The position numbers were made by a program, and so were the translations under genes. Under the pieces are notes generated by a model. The model saw only the letters and a program-made list of their open reading frames with translations, did not search any database and was not told the DNA's origin. From Haplomitrium mnioides (Eukaryota; Marchantiophyta; Haplomitriopsida; Calobryales), in assembly GCA_049999725.1 (NCBI GenBank), contig JBNGIS010005777.1:1-23753 (forward strand): a stretch of 23,753 bases of DNA, read 5' to 3'. Positions 18,042 to 23,753 of this stretch are shown here, one piece after another (the first letter of the stretch is position 1; each line of letters starts with the position of its first letter).

Positions 18042-18492
18042 CTACCTCCGTATCTGGAAAGTTTGCAACCCCTTGTGCGATTGCCCTTTTACTCTTGACG
18101 TTGGAGCCTGAACTGGTTCCGACTCTGTTTCTTGCCCTGAGCTACTTGGTGCTGAAGACGAAGGGGTAGTAGAAGACGAACTTGCTGAAGATTTAAAGGA
18201 GGCTGGCTCTTGCTCAATAACTAGTACTGGAATAGGCTTTTTCTTTTGGACCGCTTGTTTCTTCTTTTTGGGAGCCTCAACTGACTCCACTTCTCTTCTC
18301 TTTTTTTTGTACAGAAGGGCATGCAGCATGAACTGAAAATGTAGCCACGCTCGGATGCAACACTAGCTGTTGAATATTTATGCCCTACTTGGGCTTCAAA
18401 ATTTTGATCTAGAAGGCCAACTTTATGAAATCCCATTCAATGCGCTTCACGTCTTTGTAGGAATCGACAAAATTCGCCAGAAATTGAGTAAA
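18042..18492 (-). pseudogene. Copy 1 N-terminal exon: helical segment and Lys/Ser-rich linker
   Basis: On the minus strand an acceptor TTTTGTTTTCAG (ending 18493) opens onto FTQFLANFVDSYKDVKRIEW with DFIKLAF. After a frameshift come GLLDQNFEAQVGHKYSTASV and ASERGYIF, and then in another frame a basic stretch (EAPKKKKQAVQKKKPIPVLV) and a Ser/Thr/Pro-rich stretch (KSSASSSSTTPSSSAPSSSG). The basic clusters could serve as a nuclear localisation signal, and the serine-rich part is probably disordered. The open segment ends just before the ParB-like domain. The first exon and start codon of the gene are not seen. Confidence 0.5.
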
Positions 18493-18558
18493 CTGAAAAC
18501 AAAACAAAAAGCGATTAAGCACAAGTACAAGTGTTCAGATAAAGAAAAAATACAATGC

Positions 18559-18798
18559 AATCCATGCGCGCATGGACTCCAAGGTCCATGTGGGCATAGA
18601 CTAAGGACTCCATGCGCACATGGAATCCAAGGTCCACTCGTGCAAGGACTCTCTGGTCTATACGCGCATGGACATGGGAGTCCACTCACATAAGGACATG
18701 GAAGTCCATACGTGCATAGACTTCCAAGTCCAAGCTAGCAAGGACCAGAGAGTCCTTGCAAGAGTGGACTTGGGACTCCATGTCGGTTGGGCTTTTTT
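18559..18798. repeat. 24-bp palindromic-unit array 3 (10 units)
   Basis: Unit starts at 18559, 18583, 18607, 18631, 18655, 18679, 18703, 18727, 18751 and 18775, every step exactly 24 bp. The first unit is AATCCATGCGCGCATGGACT, one base from the palindromic consensus. It lies immediately upstream (minus sense) of the splice acceptor at 18493 of copy 1, so it is probably in an intron, though no donor beyond it could be fixed. Units at 18631, 18727 and 18751 have lost arm pairing. Confidence 0.92.
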
Positions 18799-19714
18799 GA
18801 TTTTTTGTGTTTAACTAGGCTTAGTACAACACTTTCAGCCCAGGATTGATCAACCTGGTGCACAAGGATGATGAAGAGGGTCAAATCAATTTAAGGAGTC
18901 ATTCAGAGTCTGAATAAAGTAGATTTGTTCAGACCATTGGAGAGTTGGCCCAGTTCAACACAAGAAAGCAAAACCACTCGGGAGGTCATCGACATGATTT
19001 GGAGCAAGGGGCTTCACCCTTGGCTTGCAAACTACTTGCCTTTTGTATTCATATATGTCATTTTTTCCCTATGTAATCTGTCCTCCATGCTCTGTTTACT
19101 CCGTATCTTTGGCGAGTATAGTATAGTGTAATATTAGTATTTTATTTTATCAATTTATTTTATTATATTCCTTTAATGTACTCTATTATATTTTATGCTG
19201 ATTTGTCTATTCTACTTTGTTCTTATCATTTCCTATTCTTCCATCTTTCCTTTCTTTCTCTTCCTCCTACCTTGCAGCCAACTCGCAACCGGAGCATGAT
19301 TCAACATCGCGCAGAGTAGCCCCAAGGAGAAAATTCAAGGAGAGGTTAGAAATTCAAGAGGGAACCAATAAGTGGAGAGAGGCAAAATTGAGGAAATGGA
19401 GAGAGGGTTCAAAAGAAAGACTAAGAGGGCGCGAGGAAGGAGTGAAAAAAAAATTCGACTAAGGAGAGAATGGTGAGGAGAATTCAATAGGGAAAGAGGC
19501 CACCCAAGCCATCCGACAATTTTCTTGCACATTCCTATTTGTTATGTTTTCCTTTGTTCTGTAACTTATGTGCTCTGTACCCCCAGTTTTTCCTCTGTCT
19601 TTTATGTGCTATGTAAATTTAGTATTTTATTAGTATCCCTTTTAATATGGAAGTTGAGAAGGGTGCTCTATTCACCTTGTTCAAGAGGGTTTTTTGATTT
19701 TTTTGATTTATAAA
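18799..19714. other. No gene recognised; LTR-like or intron sequence
   Basis: Between array 3 and the (TATAA)n tract. Contains AT-rich segments and two loosely similar stretches (near 19050-19150 and 19520-19640, both with tgtcctcc/tgctctgt-type pyrimidine-rich sequence followed by attttatt) that could be diverged LTR pieces. The open stretch 19217-19462 is charged low-complexity sequence. It may include the left part of the 3' LTR of the copia element, whose left end I could not place. Confidence 0.35.
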
Positions 19715-19761
19715 TTATAATATAATATAATATAATATAATATAATATAATATAATATAAT
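19715..19761. repeat. (TATAA)n microsatellite
   Basis: About nine copies of the pentamer TATAA in tandem, probably inside the copia 3' LTR region. Confidence 0.92.
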
Positions 19762-19915
19762 GTTTATTTTTATTACTTTAGTTATTATTTAATTATTTTT
19801 ATTTATTATTTGTTATCGCATGAGTGTCGTACATATACACACGAGAGTCTCTAGACAAATGAATGGATTGATTGGTGAGACCTAACTTACATGGTATATA
19901 TATGTCCCTATAACA

Positions 19916-19924
19916 CTCCCTCTT
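19916..19924 (-). promoter_or_regulatory. Polypurine tract of the copia element
   Basis: AAGAGGGAG on the minus strand directly precedes TGTTATAGGG, the expected arrangement for plus-strand priming next to the 3' LTR. This fixes the LTR start at 19915. Confidence 0.7.
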
Positions 19925-20389
19925 GGCTGATTCTTCTTCTAGTAATCAGTCATTTAGGACTATATGCTATATAAGTCCTATTTGAAATCCTATTATGTGT
20001 GTTCTTATTAAAACCCTCTCACTTTGTTTCGAGGGAAAGAGTGCCACCACATAGTTATAGGTATGAAACATAAATATAATGTGTGGAGTGTGTATGTGTA
20101 AATAATAAAGTGTCAAAATTATGCTTTGATGGTAAAGCTAGTATGTGATGTTGTTGCGCATTGTCGTTGCGTCCTTCGTAGTTCTACCGTTGCGTCCTTC
20201 ATAGTTTTATCATGGAGATCTGTCTAAAAAATGATGTCAGTCTCGAACATAATATGCTTCTATCATGATGAATGACTTGTATGACATTTCAAACAAATTA
20301 GATCATTTCAAAAAGAAAATAACTAAATTTGCAAGCTTTGATCTTCATGACTAAAGGTCAAAAAATAGTATAAGTAAGCCTTATTTGTT

Positions 20390-21220
20390 GTTTTGGTGTA
20401 GTTCAGACAATCTTTTTAGACCGAGTCCTTGAGTATGTGCTATGTGCAGAGTAAGTTGAAGGGGCTTGGTGAAGATATCTGCCCTATTATCCTTGCTTGC
20501 TATCTATTGGACATTTATTTTGTCACAGTGTTGCTCATGGGGGTAGAAGAATTTAGGGGCAATGTGCTTAATTTTGTCCCTCTTGATAAATCCTTGAGCA
20601 ATTTGGTTGACATATGGTCGATTGTCCTCGTATATTATTGTAGGGGATTGAAGTAAAGATTGGCTAGTATTGATGTTGGTATGATCATTGAGTTGTCAAA
20701 GCCAAATGCATTCCCTACTAGCATCATAGAGCACTATGATTCCTACATGGTTAGTCAAGGTAGTTGTAATGGTATGTTTAGTGCTTTTCTATGAGATAGC
20801 GTGCTTCCTTTAAAGAAGACGTATCATGTTCGAGACTTTGCGTCATCAAGATCAGATAAATATCCAATGTTGGCATAACCAAAAATTTTATTTGTTGCAT
20901 TTTTAGGGAAGAAGAGTTCCATATCTTTTGTACCTTTTAGGTATCTGAAAATGCATTTGAGTCTATTCCAGTGGCAAATGGTAGGCTCGAAGCTGTGCCT
21001 TGCGAGCATGTTTACTACAAAAGATATGTCAGGTCTAGTTTGATATGCAAGGTATATGAGAGCTCCGATTTCCAAAAGGTATGGTTTTTCTGATCTCATA
21101 GTTTGTTCATATTCCTTTCATTTTCCAAACATATATTTGGTCAAATCCGATGATCTCATTTCCATGGGAGTGCTCATCGGATGAGCATTATCCATATTGA
21201 ATTGTTTGAGGATCTTGGCC
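20390..21220 (-). pseudogene. copia RT end and RNase H, degenerate
   Basis: Minus-strand blocks: AKILKQFNMDNAHPMSTPME, MRSEKPYLLEIGALIYLAYQ, TRPDISFVVNMLARHSFEPT, FRYLKGTKDMELFF, YANIGYLSDLDDAKSRT, IIVLYDASRECIWL, SPTIIYEDNRPYVNQIAQGF, KRDKIKHIAPKFFYPHEQ and KDNRADIFTKPL. This is the standard ending of copia pol: the RT thumb (TRPDISF, YLKGT), then RNase H with YEDN and the DIFTKPL tail. Stops and frameshifts are frequent (for example after KSRT). The first part joins 22413-22785 when the inserted LTR is removed. Confidence 0.88.
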
Positions 21221-22412
21221 TGTGAAGGCATGAGATGGTTTGAGAGAACTTAAATGAAGTTAGAACACTGTCATAGAATGGAATGCATTATGATGAAGTA
21301 TGGAGAAGATTTAGAAGTTGTTAGAGGAAACTTAGATTTGATCTGTTTTCTTCAATATGTGTAGAATTGAGTATAGAGTAAATTGTGTTCCTATTAGAAA
21401 TTTTTGGAAGCTGATAATTTATAGAAGAATATAATATTGCTCAAGTAACTAGTAGAAATTTACAGAAGTGAAAAAGCTCTTGTAAACCAGAAGCTATAAC
21501 CGATCAAAGTTACAAAAATAAGCTACCAAAAAGTCAAAATAGAAAGTATCTAAAAATTAGAAAATACAAATATTATTATATGGGTATAAATCTTGCTTGA
21601 CAAGCTTTCCAACAAGGTATAGTACAGGCAAGTTGAATTAGTGTTAAGTACTTTATAGAGATTCTTCTAGAATAGACTAAAGAGGAGAAAAGTCAAGAAA
21701 AGTCAATTTGTTCTTTGACTTATTCTTTGAGGGAATCTCAAATTATTATCATAGGAATTTTTTGTAGGGACAAATAAAAGGCATAAAATTATGGGATCAA
21801 TTGTTGATATTTTTTGACAAGAGAAGCTCCAAATGAGAAGCTTCTTCTTGAAGAAGAAAACAAAAGGTGGAGATACTTGAGGAGCATTTTTAGGATTTAA
21901 TAATTAGAGAGATAATCTCCATGGATTCTTTACCTAGGGTGATAGAATATTTAGTTTTACTTCTGTTAATTATCTATACTAGTATGTAAGGAGGAGAAGA
22001 AGAGAGGAGAGTACTTGAGTTTAAGAATTGGTTTTCATTATGAGCTTGAGTTAGGACTTGTTTTCATTTTAGACTTGAGACTTGAGAGTTGTGAGAGACC
22101 TTTGGAGAAGCACTTGGAGGAGCTACTTTTGAAGACTCATTGGAGGGAAATCACTTGAGGAGTGGTTTTTCATAGAGTGAGAAGTTTGTTGAGAGTTAAA
22201 AGGGTGAGAGAAAGAGTGTTTTGTTTGAGAACATTTGGAGTACAGAATGGAGAATTCTAATATATTTTGTATTGAGTACTTACATTTGGTAGATTTTGTA
22301 GAATTTTTTGTGTTTGATGATTGCAACCACACTTCAACCCACCTCTCATATTCAATATACACTCAATATCAAAGTCATATGAGGAGAAATTGGCGAAGCC
22401 TTTAGCCTCACA
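21221..22412 (+). mobile_element. Solo LTR F2 inserted in the copia RT
   Basis: Begins TGTGAAGGCATGAG like F1 and ends TTTAGCCTCACA. It is homologous to F1 along its length, including gctccaaatgagaagcttct, tttacctagggt, ggagaagcacttggagg and gaggagaaattggcgaagcc. TATGTAAG stands in the TATA position at 21983-21990. Copia RT coding lies on both sides (HQSTYTD to the right, AKILKQF to the left), so only an LTR remains. No clear target duplication is seen (tggcc left, atccg right), so the ends have mutated or recombined. Confidence 0.85.
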
Positions 22413-22785
22413 ATCCGTGTATGTGGATTGGTGGATCAAAATTCTATCAGATAGATGCTCAAACTGAATGCCAAGACAAAGATCTGGTTCTCCGATGTCT
22501 TGCATTTTGAATATGTCTTTCAGTTTGGCAATTGTGTTGGCTGCTAGTACTTTTGTGCCAAAAATATTTATGTCGTCTACATAAAGTGCAACTACAACAT
22601 ATTCAAAGTCTTGGTGTTTCATGAACATGCATGGAGCAATGTCATCGTTTGTAAAATTCAGTGCCATCATTTCTGATTTGAATCTCTGGTACTAATTTTT
22701 GCCACTCTATTTCAGTCCATATATCAATCTCAGGACTTGAACTCCCATTTGTGTTCCTGATTGATTGGTTGGTCATCTAGATGCA
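22413..22785 (-). pseudogene. copia reverse transcriptase, upstream part
   Basis: Minus-strand blocks: QVLRLIYGLK, KNWYQRFKSEMMALNFTNDD, IAPCMFMKHQDFEYVVVALY with VDDIN (the catalytic YVDD motif, about 22575), KLKDIFKMQDIGEPDLCLGI and QFEHLSDRILIHQSTYTD. This is the palm of copia RT. It is cut on the left by LTR F2 and on the right by the junction with the 22.8-23.1 kb repeat region, so fingers, integrase and the rest are absent. Confidence 0.9.
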
Positions 22786-23126
22786 TTAGTAGAATTCTTT
22801 TCCAACTTCACATTTTCATATGGTATACAAGAGGGGGGATAAAAGGTGATGATGGGGGACAAAAGGTCCTCTGAAATGCTGCGTGCTCAACGAATTTGCT
22901 GGCTAGAGTAAAGGTCCTTGAATGACATTGTGCAACTTCTTTTCCATCATTTGCCATTGTCTTTTCGACATGAGGATTATAGGTCCTTTCTGGATTGGTA
23001 GTGGCATTTTATGGACAAAAGGTCCTTTCATTTGTTGGTCGTAGAGGACAAAAGGTCCTTTTCTCAGGTTGAGGTCTTTATAGACAAATAAATTTTATTA
23101 TTGATGCAAAGTGTACAAAGAGGTCC
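22786..23126. repeat. Dispersed GGACAAAAGGTCCT motifs
   Basis: The 14-mer ggacaaaaggtcct occurs at 22857, 23013 and 23046, with shorter forms (aggtcct) near 22912, 22981 and 23120. Each full copy is a small hairpin (GGAC/GTCC arms). Spacing is irregular. No gene is seen. The region is the 3' flank of methyltransferase copy 3 and has T-rich sequence suited to a poly(A) signal near 23090. Confidence 0.55.
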
Positions 23127-23660
23127 TCAGACTCTATCTTCTTCAAGAGGAACTGTCTCATCTAAATCTACAGGCTGAGCATTTGCAGCCGCTAGAGAAT
23201 CCTGTCGAGACTTTCCAATCCGCGATGTTACAATAGAGTCACCAGAAGTACCTGCAATACCAAGAGGCACAGGTTGCTTGTGGTAAGCAAAAACTATCTG
23301 TGACTCAGTCACATTGGGTGGCAAGGAAGCCATATCCAAAACCCTTTGAGGAATATAAATAGACTGACGTCTATCATATTCCACGGCGATGCAATTTTGC
23401 ATCAGTTTAAGAGCACAGACAAGGCCTGTGCCAGACTCAGAGCAGAGATCAAGGATCCAATCCTGCTCTATTAATAAATGGTCAATAAAAAAATTGTAGA
23501 GAGCCTGCGGCTTCTGATAATCATTCACAATGTTAGAATTAGAGGCAGAGAGATCAAGAACACATGCACAAACACAATATGCAAGAATGTCTTCACTATA
23601 CGGCAGGAGCGCCAACAAATACAGAGGGGAATGAGAGAGCATAGTGTGCATCTCAATCAA
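23127..23660 (-). pseudogene. Methyltransferase copy 3, C-terminal part fused to LTR-like DNA
   Basis: An uninterrupted 177-codon frame. From about residue 44 it matches copy 1: NDYQKPQALYNFFIDHLLIE (motif X), QDWILDLCSESGTGLVCALK (motif I, one Gly replaced by Glu), LMQNCIAVEYDRRQSIYIPQ (motif II) and a C-terminus SLAAANAQPVDLDETVPLEE. The first 43 residues (MIEMHTMLSHSPLYLLALLP and on) are not family sequence but translate the LTR-like DNA upstream. Motif IV and the ParB-like domain are absent, so it cannot be an active methyltransferase on its own. The open frame may be chance survival. The first three Met codons lie within about 25 bases of the TATA box, probably upstream of any start of transcription. 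Confidence 0.7.
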
Positions 23661-23665
23661 CCCCT

Positions 23666-23673
23666 TATATATA
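23666..23673 (-). promoter_or_regulatory. TATA box upstream of copy 3
   Basis: TATATATAAGGGG on the minus strand, a good plant TATA. A start about 30 bases downstream would fall near 23636-23643, inside the chimeric reading frame. Confidence 0.5.
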
Positions 23674-23681
23674 CATTAAGC

Positions 23682-23709
23682 TAACTGTGCTAACGTAACT
23701 GTGCTAAGG
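23682..23709. repeat. 14-bp direct repeat upstream of the TATA box
   Basis: taactgtgctaacg followed directly by taactgtgctaagg. It lies 9-36 bases upstream of the TATA box on the minus strand, the place where LTR U3 enhancers are found. Function is unknown. Confidence 0.75.
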
Positions 23710-23753
23710 TGGCTGCCAAGTTAACCGACAGTTAGAGCTCGTAACTTCAATAC

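Larger units (their letters stand above)
15050..18492 (-). pseudogene. ParB-like / beta-class DNA methyltransferase gene, copy 1
   Basis: The most complete copy of the family in the window. Read on the minus strand: an N-terminal exon (from 18492) with a disordered Lys/Ser-rich linker; a ParB-like domain (about 17560-17900); a middle domain (17174-17560); a small exon (17025-17112); a 704-bp intron holding array 2; an exon with the catalytic DIPYG (15765-16320); a 96-bp intron; and an exon with the AdoMet-binding motif I (15050-15668). Catalytic motif before AdoMet motif is the permuted order of beta-class N4-cytosine/N6-adenine DNA methyltransferases. ParB-methyltransferase combinations are known from phages and bacteria. 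Several stops and frameshifts show that it is dead. The stretch above 18492 could hold a further 5' exon that I cannot define. Confidence 0.75.
19762..22785 (-). mobile_element. Ty1/copia retrotransposon, 3' half, split by a solo LTR
   Basis: Minus orientation. RT starts at the truncated right end (about 22785), is interrupted by solo LTR F2 (21221-22412), and continues as RT end and RNase H to about 20390. After about 470 bp come the purine-rich tract AAGAGGGAG (19916-19924) and the 3' LTR start TGTTATAGGG (19915 leftward). Just before this tract the sequence has GGTTTTAATAAG, resembling the conserved GGTTTTAA-AGGCA region of plant copia elements. gag, protease, integrase and the 5' LTR are not in the window. 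The left LTR end is not determined. Confidence 0.85.
23531..23753 (-). repeat. LTR-like promoter fragment upstream of copy 3
   Basis: On the minus strand: a TATA box, a pyrimidine-rich leader (CTCTCTCATTCCCCTCTG), and an end TTCTAACA followed by TTG, as in LTRs that end in CA before a TTGGTATCAGAGCC primer site. No partner LTR is in the window and the element would continue past the right edge, so identity as an LTR is inferred from form only. Confidence 0.4.

Noticed and set aside
17957-18169. Plus-strand ORF opposite the linker of copy 1
   Set aside because: Shadow of the serine-rich minus-strand coding segment.
18370-18814. Periodic open frames across array 3
   Set aside because: Same reason: 24 is a multiple of three, and both strands and several frames are open at once.
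12594-22412. F1 and F2 as the two LTRs of one large element
   Set aside because: Each is flanked on both sides by its own continuous host sequence (ParB-like gene, copia RT), and F1 has GTAC on both sides, so they are separate solo LTRs.

Overview
This is a stretch of plant nuclear DNA. It is AT-rich and crowded with decayed Ty3/gypsy and Ty1/copia LTR retrotransposons. It has GT-AG introns, microsatellites and two runs of exactly 100 N (assembly gaps). The density of old nested elements suggests a large-genome plant such as a gymnosperm or fern; that lineage call is a guess. I see no intact host gene, tRNA or rRNA.

Layout. 1-212: a (GA)n tract and a block that recurs near 8.7 kb. 213 to about 2300: gypsy element A on the minus strand, with two LTRs, a tRNA-Met-type primer site, gag and integrase, but no protease, RT or RNase H. 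2321-2750: a gag domain on the minus strand that looks like the inverted first half of gag of element B. 2805-7463: gypsy element B on the plus strand (gag end, zinc knuckle, protease, broken RT, RNase H, integrase), full of stops. It is followed by an extra broken ORF, a (GA)n tract with a gap, and a 166-bp tandem duplication. 9.06-12.0 kb: mostly unrecognised, with one decayed coding stretch.

12.0-18.5 kb and 23.1-23.7 kb hold the unusual content: three broken copies of one gene family. Read across the copies, the protein has a lysine/serine-rich linker, a ParB-like domain (GNH motif), a middle domain, and a beta-class (permuted) N4/N6 DNA methyltransferase domain with DIPYG before DLCSGSGT-type motif I. 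Copy 2 (plus) carries the ParB-like and middle parts. Copy 1 (minus) carries nearly everything. Copy 3 (minus) carries only the C-terminal third, fused to LTR-like DNA with a TATA box. This layout resembles phage and bacterial ParB-methyltransferase proteins, but it is split by introns.

Beside these genes, largely in their introns, lie arrays of a 24-bp unit whose core is a 20-bp palindrome, consensus AGTCCATGCGCGCATGGACT. There are about 13, 21 and 10 units, with almost strict 24-bp phasing, and several units carry matching changes in both arms. Decayed relatives lie near 10.65 and 14.7 kb. This pairing of a ParB-methyltransferase gene family with palindrome arrays is the most notable feature here.

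18.8-22.8 kb is a minus-strand copia element (RT, RNase H, polypurine tract, start of the 3' LTR). A second family of about 1.1-1.2 kb gave two solo LTRs: one split the ParB-like domain of copy 2, with GTAC on both sides, and one split the copia RT.
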